The notes under the pieces: generated by a model
What the model saw: only the letters and a program-made list of their open reading frames with translations
The model's database searches: none
Told to the model about the DNA's origin: nothing
In this document: positions 1 to 8,396 of the stretch, one piece after another
Layout: each line of letters begins with the position of its first letter
Numbering within the stretch: the stretch's first letter is position 1
Position numbers and translations under genes: made by a program
From: a virus
DNA length: 64,000 nt
Direction: 5' to 3' (one strand)
IMG/VR virus record: IMGVR_UViG_3300028197_001229
Span: 21,106-85,105 of that record

Positions 1-306
1 TTTGTTACAGCTAATTCTAATACTGGTTGTTTGCGATCCAGGATATTTAGTACTGCAAAGTTAGAACCTAACGGAGATGTTGTAGATTCAAAAATAACAT
101 TTTTCTTTAGAGTTACATCTGACAATGAATTAGAAGGAACATTTTTTCCAGAAAGTTCTAAGATTTATTATTTAGGACTTGCCGCAGCTAGAACAGTAAG
201 TGACCCATCACAGGATCTAATGATGTCATTACTTTTAGCGGATGGTTTGGAAATTCCTACAAATGGGCAGCTGGCTATAGACTACACGCTTAAGTTAGGA
301 GTATAA
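1..306 (+). CDS. C-terminal part of an unknown, possibly structural protein (cut by window edge)
   Basis: The frame is open from base 1 and ends at TAA 304-306, so the real start lies outside the window; 101 residues are visible. I do not recognise the family. The visible part has alternating hydrophobic residues suggesting beta strands and an Ala/Leu-rich stretch in the middle. The stop codon directly abuts the ATG of the next gene, so the two are probably translated from one transcript. A virion role is inferred only from the neighbouring large beta-rich protein. Confidence 0.75.
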   Translation, partial: FVTANSNTGCLRSRIFSTAKLEPNGDVVDSKITFFFRVTSDNELEGTFFPESSKIYYLGLAAARTVSDPSQDLMMSLLLADGLEIPTNGQLAIDYTLKLGV

Positions 307-2415
307 ATGAGTAAACAACCAATACGTCACGTACAACCACTAGATGCACTGTCTAGTGATATAGTATCTACCCCAACTAAAGAACTTGAGGAGCGACTTA
401 GATTACTAGAAAACTCAGTAGCAAATTTGGCAACCAAAGGGACGCTGACAAATGTAATAATAAAGAATAAAAAAATACACAGTTCGGTAGAGTTGTATAA
501 TACTGTCTATTACAACAATAACTCAGGACTTTATGAACAAACTTTAGCACGTGTTGAGTTTACAGGTAACACTTACAATACTTTACCCACAGCTATGGTT
601 GTTGGTATAGTAGTTAAAATTTTAGGTAATACAGCAGATATCTTAGTAGATGGTAGTTGGCCTTCCGCAGTATTTCAATCGAGTAACAAACTTTTAGAAC
701 CGGGTGAGAATTATCAGGCAGGTAAGCCGTACTACATAAGCTCTGAATATTATGGTAGGATAACCGCAAGACCCCCTGCACTAGCTGTACAAGCTATACT
801 AGCTACAGGTGACACTATACTTATGAACAAAGTGTACGGTACACCTGAAGGGTTTGAGAAAACAGCAAAGTTTGAAATGAGCATGCGCCCGGTTGGTAGT
901 ACACGCACTGTCGGTAATGAAAGTAGGATAGTAGGATTTGATGGTCTAGAATCAAGTTCACTTACAGGTGAATGGACATCGACTAAAGATAGTTCTACAT
1001 TTTCACAATCAGGATTCATGGTAGCTGAGGGTCAAGCTTTAGGGTTACCTCCCAGTTCATTGTGGGTGGAGTTTATAATCGGAACAGACGGTCACTTAGT
1101 TGTAAACACCGCTAGTAGCTTAGCCCAGTTAGGTGAGCCTGACATTAAGAGTGAAACGTTTACGTCAGGAGTTTACGAAGCTGAAGATAGGCCGTTTGCG
1201 GTTACACTAGATAACCACGAAGACTTAAGAAGTTATGTAGTTAGCGACCAGAACAATGTAGCCATACAGCGGATTTACTTTAAATTTATTTGCAACGAAG
1301 GTGAAACATTTAACTTAGACAAATACAGATCTGTAATATTTAAAGTACCTGACTCACTAAAGGGTTGGAAAGAATTAGATGCATCGAATATTGAGCCAGG
1401 TGCAGCAGGTTCCAAATACCAAATACAACCTTATTATTCAGAAGGTCTAAACAGTGATTACCCTGAGTATGAACATGTTCCTAATGATGTTAAAAAGTAT
1501 TACGATACAAAGTCAGACTTTGGATTTGTTCAAAATTGGCCAGCCGAACCATTAAACAAAGCAATAGTAATGGTTAATGGTACTGAAACTAATTTGTCTG
1601 AAATGAGCGAGTTAGGTCTAACATCAAATTTCGGTGATGAGTACTATGATATGGGTATCTCTATAAAAACTCTATACTGGGGTACATCTTATGTAGAGAC
1701 GCAACCATGGGACATAAGTTACGATAGGGTTATAGAATCCGGGGAGGATACACACAACTCAAACGCAAAGGTAGCGCATAGGGGTGCAAGCTCAGGTTCT
1801 AGTTGGTACTGGCAAGAAAGTCTATACAGTTTTGAGCCACTACTGAATCGTGGTTGGGTTTACACAAACAAACTGAGTGTATATCACAAGTCATCTAGGG
1901 TATTAGGTGTGGGAGTATTATCACCACTTAAGATAAAAGATTCTATAACTGGATTAGAACCCTCTTATGAAGGTGAACCTATTTCAGGGAATTTATTACT
2001 TTGGTCGGAGGATCAGGAGAATGTATCACATACGACACAAGACATACATTTAGGTAGGTTTAGTACTACACCTATATACACTAACAACACTAAGTTTAAT
2101 GTAGTTTTACGAGAGTTGATATTTATAGTACGTTCACAAAATAATTCAGAACTAAGCAACCAAGAGCTGGGTCAAACATTTGATGAATCAGACTACGCGC
2201 AAGTTGATGTCGGTACCGGAACAGAAGGGCATAGTGTGTATAACATACTACAAAGAGCACCCGTAAAGGTACTGGAATATAATACATCTTGTGTATTAAC
2301 TTTAAATGAAACAGCCGCAATAATTCCACCTAATGGAGTAGTTCGTATAAATGTCTGGAGACCATTTGATGTAGAACAACGGGTGTCAGTAATAGTTACT
2401 GGTAAGGTATTCTAA
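307..2415 (+). CDS. Large beta-rich protein, probable virion appendage or structural protein
   Basis: A 702-residue protein of unknown family. Residues about 27-45 (ELEERLRLLENSVANLAT) look like a short coiled coil, of the kind that often trimerises phage fibres and head decorations. The remainder is rich in Gly, Ser, Thr, Asn and Tyr, with alternating hydrophobics typical of beta-rich phage appendages. No enzymatic motif is visible. It starts one base after the preceding stop, and its TAA overlaps the ATG of the next gene (TAATG), so the three genes form a tightly packed set. A structural role is inference from composition and packing. Confidence 0.6.
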   Translation: MSKQPIRHVQPLDALSSDIVSTPTKELEERLRLLENSVANLATKGTLTNVIIKNKKIHSSVELYNTVYYNNNSGLYEQTLARVEFTGNTYNTLPTAMVVGIVVKILGNTADILVDGSWPSAVFQSSNKLLEPGENYQAGKPYYISSEYYGRITARPPALAVQAILATGDTILMNKVYGTPEGFEKTAKFEMSMRPVGSTRTVGNESRIVGFDGLESSSLTGEWTSTKDSSTFSQSGFMVAEGQALGLPPSSLWVEFIIGTDGHLVVNTASSLAQLGEPDIKSETFTSGVYEAEDRPFAVTLDNHEDLRSYVVSDQNNVAIQRIYFKFICNEGETFNLDKYRSVIFKVPDSLKGWKELDASNIEPGAAGSKYQIQPYYSEGLNSDYPEYEHVPNDVKKYYDTKSDFGFVQNWPAEPLNKAIVMVNGTETNLSEMSELGLTSNFGDEYYDMGISIKTLYWGTSYVETQPWDISYDRVIESGEDTHNSNAKVAHRGASSGSSWYWQESLYSFEPLLNRGWVYTNKLSVYHKSSRVLGVGVLSPLKIKDSITGLEPSYEGEPISGNLLLWSEDQENVSHTTQDIHLGRFSTTPIYTNNTKFNVVLRELIFIVRSQNNSELSNQELGQTFDESDYAQVDVGTGTEGHSVYNILQRAPVKVLEYNTSCVLTLNETAAIIPPNGVVRINVWRPFDVEQRVSVIVTGKVF

Positions 2416-3293
2416 TGAAAGCTGCAGTTACACTAGAAAAGTTTACAGCTGAGTACAATTTCGATCCAGACCAAAGAAAAGGTTGGGCACTTATGGTGCG
2501 TGCAACAAATGCAGTTAATATGGACCCGGAAATATTTGTGTATCACAGGATGTTAAATACAGATGCCTATACAGGTGACTTGTTTGAAGCTGTAGCGTCT
2601 GTAAATCAATATTACGAAATACCAAAAAATGCTCCTAAGATCATAAATGAAGATGAATTGATTCCGTACTATAAAAGAAATCAATTAGAGGTATTTGCAA
2701 GAACCCCCAGCGAATTAGAAGAAATTTGGGAGTATATAAAAATAGATGTAAGTAGGTTGGTAGCAGATATAAATTCTACAGATATACTTACTGCATTCCA
2801 AGGAGCTAACATAGCTGACGATGGTGGTTTAGAAACTTACGAAATATCGGAAAATAGAGTGTCCCTGGCTTTAAATTTTATGCCGGCTGGAAACTGGGAC
2901 GGAGAGACAATAACCGATCCCAGCCACGATAAACAAGGTTGGTTACCAGTTACTGAGTTTGAAAATGGAATAGCCGAGCCTATAGACGCTATTCCGGAAC
3001 ATGCTTTGTTCTACTATAACATAGATGCTGACAAAGACTTTAAATTATTTTTTAAAAAATATATCAATAAACCATACAACAATAACATACTGGAACTGAA
3101 TGGGATGATGCTGTTATATGGTAGTGCAGGTGCATACAGCGTGACTAAAGATACAGTGTTCTGGTTAGAAAATAAAAACTGGACAATAGAGGGTACACAA
3201 CAAAATCCTTGGCCGGATGATTATATAGATGGTCTACCGTTATCTTACCTACCACAGTTGCGCCTAATCATGCCTGATTCTCAAAAGACTTAA
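2415..3293 (+). CDS. Unknown protein at the end of the structural-like cassette
   Basis: 292 residues, unrecognised. The sequence is acidic and aromatic-rich, with no signal peptide, membrane segment or catalytic motif. It is coupled to the preceding 702-residue gene by a TAATG overlap. Its last 26 bases overlap the end of the converging reverse-strand gene, so there is no room for a spacer terminator between the two transcripts. A virion-associated function is likely only by neighbourhood. Confidence 0.6.
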   Translation: MKAAVTLEKFTAEYNFDPDQRKGWALMVRATNAVNMDPEIFVYHRMLNTDAYTGDLFEAVASVNQYYEIPKNAPKIINEDELIPYYKRNQLEVFARTPSELEEIWEYIKIDVSRLVADINSTDILTAFQGANIADDGGLETYEISENRVSLALNFMPAGNWDGETITDPSHDKQGWLPVTEFENGIAEPIDAIPEHALFYYNIDADKDFKLFFKKYINKPYNNNILELNGMMLLYGSAGAYSVTKDTVFWLENKNWTIEGTQQNPWPDDYIDGLPLSYLPQLRLIMPDSQKT

Positions 3294-5514
3294 TATCTAA
3301 GTCGGAAACCTCAATGGGCCCACTACGGCTCTCGTATGTAAACGCTTTTAAATCTAGAGCCAGCCTAATAAATTGAGCTCCAGAATAAGCTAAGTTTTCC
3401 ACATTATTTTCGGTTATTGTAAAGTCAGTACACTCTGTACGTATTATGTGATTTATAATCTTAGGTAGTAGTACTTTGAAGTATATAACATAGTCGTAGT
3501 TTAAACTAAAGTTACTAACGTCTAAACCTTCATCACAAAATATAAAAACTCCATGTTTGTAAAAATCGTGACAGTTGTCCTCACTAAAACAAACTACTGG
3601 GTAACCTTCTATCTCTTCTATTTTAGTACCCTTAGATCGAGTATTAGTATTTAATTCTAATACAGAAGTTTGTCCGAAAACTTCGAACAACTGTATTAGT
3701 AACTTTCTAGATTTTGTACTATCTACCAACCTTACAGTTGGAATATCCCACTTCATATAGGACCGACACAACATACCTACTAATAAGGACAATATAAGAT
3801 TTAATTTTGAATCAAACTTTAGCTTATTAGACTTAGGTAGCATACTGTAATCATAGTTACTAAAAAAAGAACGCTCCGGATGTGGCGTAGCAGTTCGTTC
3901 GGTTACAGTAAAACCAGAAGCTTCCCAAGCAAAACTACGAAAACTAGATCTATCGTCAGACCAACCCAACCTAGCTAGTCCGAATTCTGCTTTGGCAGAA
4001 TTAGCTTCCTGCAGTAATATGTTGTTTAAATATTTGGCGTACCTTGTATCGTAAATTGTGGGTAGTTTAATATTCTCGTTAGTGTCACTAGTAAGTGCTT
4101 TCGTTAAAACTTTTATGACTTCGTAAGGCTGCTGTAAAGTTCTCTTAGAAAACACTACATCTTTAGCGACATCAGATATGTAGGCCGTGCCTTTATAAAA
4201 AACATCTGAACTATTTTTAAACACTAATGTCCTCTTAAGTATTATTGTGAAATTAGTAATAGGTATAGACTCACCATTAAGATCTACATGGTAACCATCC
4301 ACAGTACTCCCCACTTGTTTACCTAATGCTCTGAAGTTTTTATTACTCCGTATAATCTCCTGCCCTGCTAACTCGAGAACTTGTTGTCGTCCAGATTGTT
4401 TTAATTTTTCTATAATCTCAGATCTTATAAGTGCATCTGTAAAAGCGTGACCCATAAATTTAGTTATAGATTCCGTATCTTCTGATTTTTTAGTCAATAG
4501 ACTAAAGAAACTATTAACAACTTTTGCCCTACAACACTTACTTAGCTTAAATGGTTCTAAATAAATATCGTTAGTAATACGTACTCTACTGGCATACTTA
4601 AAATAAACCATCATGCTAGCCAATACTTTACAGTTTTCTGCCGAAACAAGTAATGTCGGTAGTCTGTCGGGCTGTAGTGAGTAACTAAAACTTTTACCCT
4701 TCCTTACACTATTCTTCCTAGACAGTAAAGTGCCGTACCCATTTCGGCTATGTTTCACCATATTATGCCTAGCGTGAGCGAGTTGTGTTATATCATCACA
4801 TATTACGCATATTTGATTATCAGGAGGCATAGTGTGGTAACCTAAGTACCCATGTGCAAATTCTGATTCATAAACTAGTATAAATTTACCAGATACAATA
4901 TCTTCTACAACTACAGAAGCTAAGGTGTGATAACTTGTGTGGTATGTATAAACTAGATAATCACTGCTCGTTGCTACTTTACAAATTTCTTTGGTAAAAT
5001 CTTTAGACTCCCATAAACTTATAAGCTTTTTAAGAGAATCCCCAGACATATAAAACAAAAATTGAGGAATGTTCCCCTGTAACATGTTCTTATTAATTAA
5101 ACTCTCTTTTACAGTTGTAGGTATTTTGATACTTTTCGAACACTTAGCGAACACTCTATTAGCCAAACTAAGGTCTTTCAGATATAGTGCTATATCGTTT
5201 TTCCACCACAATAACGTAGAAGCAACAGTAGGATCAGCACTATCAGAGCTTGCATCTAAGATAGACTCTACAGACTCTAAGTAACTTAGACCCTTTACAT
5301 AAACAATTAGATCAACTATATTGCCATACTGAAACTCAGGATTATAAAACTGTGAAACCAATTCCTTACTTAATACATAAAACGAATTACCAGGATTCTT
5401 TGGATCTTGGAAAACTGGTATGTGGTTTACACTGTTTAGTTCTACTAAACCCAACTCCTTACACACAGCATAGGGCGACCGAAGATCAAAAAGCATATTG
5501 ACTTTAGTGCGCAT
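3268..5514 (-). CDS. Large unknown protein, possibly a degenerate primase/helicase-like protein
   Basis: 748 residues on the reverse strand between two forward cassettes. The middle-to-C-terminal part contains an LGW motif followed by a strand-rich stretch and then LILSLLVGML...PTVRLVDSTKSRKLLIQLFEVFG. That order resembles the DUF927/superfamily-3-like helicase layout (LGW region, then the ATPase core). However, the expected P-loop (GxxGxGKS/T) is replaced by DSTKSRK, so if the relationship is real the ATPase is probably inactive. I see no zinc finger or clear TOPRIM. It has no recognisable promoter in the short upstream gap. The 26-base overlap with the converging gene is tail to tail. The functional guess is weak; the open reading frame itself is convincing by length. 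Confidence 0.55.
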   Translation of the reverse strand: MRTKVNMLFDLRSPYAVCKELGLVELNSVNHIPVFQDPKNPGNSFYVLSKELVSQFYNPEFQYGNIVDLIVYVKGLSYLESVESILDASSDSADPTVASTLLWWKNDIALYLKDLSLANRVFAKCSKSIKIPTTVKESLINKNMLQGNIPQFLFYMSGDSLKKLISLWESKDFTKEICKVATSSDYLVYTYHTSYHTLASVVVEDIVSGKFILVYESEFAHGYLGYHTMPPDNQICVICDDITQLAHARHNMVKHSRNGYGTLLSRKNSVRKGKSFSYSLQPDRLPTLLVSAENCKVLASMMVYFKYASRVRITNDIYLEPFKLSKCCRAKVVNSFFSLLTKKSEDTESITKFMGHAFTDALIRSEIIEKLKQSGRQQVLELAGQEIIRSNKNFRALGKQVGSTVDGYHVDLNGESIPITNFTIILKRTLVFKNSSDVFYKGTAYISDVAKDVVFSKRTLQQPYEVIKVLTKALTSDTNENIKLPTIYDTRYAKYLNNILLQEANSAKAEFGLARLGWSDDRSSFRSFAWEASGFTVTERTATPHPERSFFSNYDYSMLPKSNKLKFDSKLNLILSLLVGMLCRSYMKWDIPTVRLVDSTKSRKLLIQLFEVFGQTSVLELNTNTRSKGTKIEEIEGYPVVCFSEDNCHDFYKHGVFIFCDEGLDVSNFSLNYDYVIYFKVLLPKIINHIIRTECTDFTITENNVENLAYSGAQFIRLALDLKAFTYESRSGPIEVSDLDIKSFENQA

Positions 5515-5542
5515 CTAATTAAGAATTGAAAGATCAAACATC

Positions 5543-6595
5543 ATGGACTTTGTAAAAGATAATAACCCTAAGCATTTGTTGCAAGTTTCTGCTATGATCG
5601 GGAATTTCCCGGCATATGTCAAGGAAGCTTCAGCTAATGAGCGACAAGAAGAAGTAAAGAATTTAGTGAAATCAGCATTTGCTGATCAACGCACTAAAGA
5701 GTTCCCGCTTAACACTAAGGAGAACACTTACTTAAGTTATGCTTACTACAAGTCAGCAAACTGTGAAGATGTTAATATTCTAAAAAATATAGAGACTGCG
5801 GTAGGGTTACATGGTATAGGCGAAGACGTGGAGCCTATAGACAGCGTCTTTAATGATTTAGATAAGCAAGCTTCGACTGATGTGTTATCTGAAAATTTTG
5901 CATTATCTATAAATTACGGAGATTCTGTAGGTGTAAAGTACTACTACCCTGTCAATGATCAGCAAACCATAACTAAGTCAGCTAGAGATTTGTCAAATGA
6001 TTTTGCAAAGATGCCTATAGAAGCATTTAGACATGCATCTAAAAACTTAGTAAAAGCTGCAAGAAAAATAAATTTAGAAGTATCAAGTTTGCCCGACCGA
6101 ATAAGGCGTAACGGTATAGATCGGGAGTTTAACTATTCAGGTGCCAAAGTTGCATGCAAACAACGTTCAGAACTTTTAGGAGAGGGTGCTGGAAATGTAT
6201 ATGAAGAAATTTTAAAGTCAGCGAGTATTGATGTTGAGAACATTGAAGATTACATAAACTTGTTCACAGATATGGATCGTATGAATGGTGTAAAGTATAG
6301 CTCAACACTACTAAACCCTTACGAATCATTCTTTTCTGGAATTGACAAATTAGCATTAGAAAAGGTTGCTAACGCATACGTAGTAGTTTCTGATGCTCCA
6401 ATTCCACTAGATGATTTCACTAAAGCTGCTAGGAAAGCTATTGAAGAAAATTTCTGTAGTGAAGATCAAGAAAAGCTATTAGGAATAGTTAAAGCAGCTG
6501 AAGACCTTGGCGGGTTATCAGCTAGCGAAAAACTAATACAGTTTCCAGAAGAATTACAAAAACAATTCCTAGGTAGCTTGTTGGATAGAAAATGA
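5543..6595 (+). CDS. Unknown 350-residue protein, possible virion protein
   Basis: Mostly alpha-helical looking and rich in Lys, Glu and Ala, with repeated K/SA-rich helices; no enzymatic motif seen. It opens a four-gene forward cassette. Its TGA overlaps the ATG of the following gene (ATGA), and the cassette ends in a terminator at 8347-8387. The downstream partner is a glycine-zipper membrane-type protein, similar in style to the genes after the portal, so a role in the virion or in DNA delivery is plausible but not shown. Confidence 0.6.
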   Translation: MDFVKDNNPKHLLQVSAMIGNFPAYVKEASANERQEEVKNLVKSAFADQRTKEFPLNTKENTYLSYAYYKSANCEDVNILKNIETAVGLHGIGEDVEPIDSVFNDLDKQASTDVLSENFALSINYGDSVGVKYYYPVNDQQTITKSARDLSNDFAKMPIEAFRHASKNLVKAARKINLEVSSLPDRIRRNGIDREFNYSGAKVACKQRSELLGEGAGNVYEEILKSASIDVENIEDYINLFTDMDRMNGVKYSSTLLNPYESFFSGIDKLALEKVANAYVVVSDAPIPLDDFTKAARKAIEENFCSEDQEKLLGIVKAAEDLGGLSASEKLIQFPEELQKQFLGSLLDRK

Positions 6596-6894
6596 ATAAC
6601 AAAGAAAAATTGTTACTAGTTAAATTGGCAGAAACTGTAGTACAAGACAGTATGCCTACACCTAGTGGTGACGGTGAAATGAATATGGAGCAACCAGCAA
6701 ACATGTTCCAAAACAATTCATTTAATCTATTTCCACAAAATAAAAACTTTGGACCAAAGATATTACCAAATGCTGGAGGTGTTCAGCCTAACTTAATGTT
6801 GGGAGGAGATCCGCAAAATATGGGAGCGCCTAGCACAATGAGTATGACAGCTCCCGGAGGCGGGAAAGGGACTACTCCGAATATAGGTGTATGA
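6592..6894 (+). CDS. Small Asn/Pro/Gly/Met-rich unknown protein
   Basis: 100 residues. An N-terminal helix of about 20 residues is followed by a low-complexity tail rich in Asn, Met, Pro and Gly, which is probably disordered. It starts in a 4-base ATGA overlap with the previous gene and ends in a similar overlap with the next one, so it is translationally coupled on both sides. No family is recognised. Confidence 0.6.
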   Translation: MNNKEKLLLVKLAETVVQDSMPTPSGDGEMNMEQPANMFQNNSFNLFPQNKNFGPKILPNAGGVQPNLMLGGDPQNMGAPSTMSMTAPGGGKGTTPNIGV

Positions 6895-7757
6895 AACTGC
6901 CTGTAATAGGCGCTAGCTTAGGTGGACTTATAGGTTACCTAAAGTCTAAAAAGAATAAAAAAGACGAAAGAGAAAATCCCCTAGAAGATTCGCTACGTGG
7001 TAGTGCAGTGGGAGGTTTGACCGGATTAGGTGCTACGCTAGGAGATACGTATGGTTTAAAAGGTGGTTACGCATTAGGGGAGATGGTAAGTGATGACTTA
7101 CAAACTAAATCAAACTACGCAAACATAGCCCGTATAATCGGCTTACTAAGCGGTGGAACTTTAGGTTATATGGGTGGTAAAAAACTTGTAGATAAAGAAG
7201 AAGGGCCTGAAGAGGAGAAGTCTGCAATGCTAGGAACTACATTAGGTGCAGTCTATGGTTCAAATGCCGCAACTGAGAGTGAAGTTTACAAAAGAAAAAC
7301 TAACCCCGATGTAGCAGAAAGATCTGGAGCTTTGCGAGGAGCAGGGATTGGTGCTATAGCAGACATATTTGCTGCATTGGGTTTAACCGGCGGAAAATCT
7401 CTAGGTACTGAAACTGCTAGGCAATTAGAATTTTCAAACCTTGGTCCGATGCGTGGACTGGGAGGACTTCTTGGGGCTGTAGGTGGTGGTGTAGCAGGTT
7501 ACGGTCTAGGTAAGAAGTTACTATGGCCAGAAGAGTGGTCTGCTGATAATACTGCTTCTGAAATAGAAGTTATAGAAAAAGATATGGGCAGGTTACTAAA
7601 TAGACCGTGGTCAGAATCAACTGAAAATGAATATTTTGCTTTGGAAGGAGAGTTAAAAGACTTGAAAGAAGAGTTGAGCGAATATGAAATGCCCAAGGCA
7701 GCAAGTCAAGAAGCACCGTATAAGGACACTTTGAGTGTATTAGGCTATGGGGACTAA
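6891..7757 (+). CDS. Glycine-zipper membrane-type protein
   Basis: 288 residues. Several stretches have small residues spaced as in glycine zippers: residues about 5-15 (GASLGGLIGYL), 38-60, 83-105, 143-165 and 187-207. They alternate with charged loops, and the C-terminal 70 residues are acidic and helical. Such repeated GxxxG segments usually insert into or cross membranes. In phages, proteins of this type are often internal virion proteins released into the cell envelope, but that is family-level knowledge applied by analogy. The gene overlaps both neighbours. Confidence 0.6.
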   Translation: MKLPVIGASLGGLIGYLKSKKNKKDERENPLEDSLRGSAVGGLTGLGATLGDTYGLKGGYALGEMVSDDLQTKSNYANIARIIGLLSGGTLGYMGGKKLVDKEEGPEEEKSAMLGTTLGAVYGSNAATESEVYKRKTNPDVAERSGALRGAGIGAIADIFAALGLTGGKSLGTETARQLEFSNLGPMRGLGGLLGAVGGGVAGYGLGKKLLWPEEWSADNTASEIEVIEKDMGRLLNRPWSESTENEYFALEGELKDLKEELSEYEMPKAASQEAPYKDTLSVLGYGD

Positions 7758-8310
7758 ACTAGACAAGAAAGAGGTTTTTAAGGCCCTGTCTGACGACGCA
7801 ACGTTTGGTACTACAGCACATGTAATTGCAATTGCTACGTTTGGTGAGGAAGTTTACCAGATGGACCCACTAGAATTATTTATGAATCTAGAGGATGAGT
7901 ACAAGATGGAAATTTCAGATGAAGTTTGTGAAAAGTTACAAGCTATACTACTGGCAACTACAACAGACGCATTCTATGAAGATGCTACGGCTTTCCGCGC
8001 AATAGCTAATACGCTAATTGAAGGTAACCCAGGATTCGAAGGTTTCGACAATTTAACTGTACCAGAGATATTGTGGTCAATATATGAGGTAGAACTAAAT
8101 CACGAACCAATAGAGTTTTCAGCTAGTGTTAACAAATTGATAGCAACAGAGCTTGAAGAAGAAGTAGAAGACATGGATGAGATAAGCGAAGCCATGGAAG
8201 TACCTTATTACCAGCGTGCTGTTAGAGATTTACGAGGTGAATTAGCCGAACAGCTTGTGGCTATAGGCTTCGAGCAACATAACTTACCATCTGTAGACAG
8301 TCTGCAATAA
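7747..8310 (+). CDS. Acidic unknown protein, last gene of the cassette
   Basis: 187 residues, strongly acidic and predicted helical, with no recognised motif. It overlaps the preceding glycine-zipper gene by 11 bases and is followed by a terminator-bearing gap. Its acidity and small size would fit a chaperone or assembly partner for the basic and hydrophobic neighbours, but this is speculative. Confidence 0.6.
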   Translation: MGTKLDKKEVFKALSDDATFGTTAHVIAIATFGEEVYQMDPLELFMNLEDEYKMEISDEVCEKLQAILLATTTDAFYEDATAFRAIANTLIEGNPGFEGFDNLTVPEILWSIYEVELNHEPIEFSASVNKLIATELEEEVEDMDEISEAMEVPYYQRAVRDLRGELAEQLVAIGFEQHNLPSVDSLQ

Positions 8311-8346
8311 CGACACGTATTGTGTCATATATTATTGGTAATCCAG

Positions 8347-8387
8347 AAACTATCGTAAGATAGTTTAAAACGAAAAACTATTTTTTT
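8347..8387 (+). terminator. Intrinsic terminator with three alternating complementary arms
   Basis: AAACTATC (8347-8354), GATAGTTT (8359-8366) and AAACTAT (8375-8381) follow one another. The middle arm can pair with either flank. Pairing with the right-hand arm places a hairpin directly before the T-run at 8381-8387, a standard forward-strand terminator; pairing with the left arm gives an alternative hairpin with a GTAA loop. It lies between converging genes. Confidence 0.65.
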
Positions 8388-8396
8388 CCCTATTGG

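Noticed and set aside
8330-8337. TATTATTG resembling the promoter box on the forward strand
   Set aside because: It lies after the last forward gene and just before a terminator, with only a reverse-strand gene downstream, so there is nothing for it to drive.
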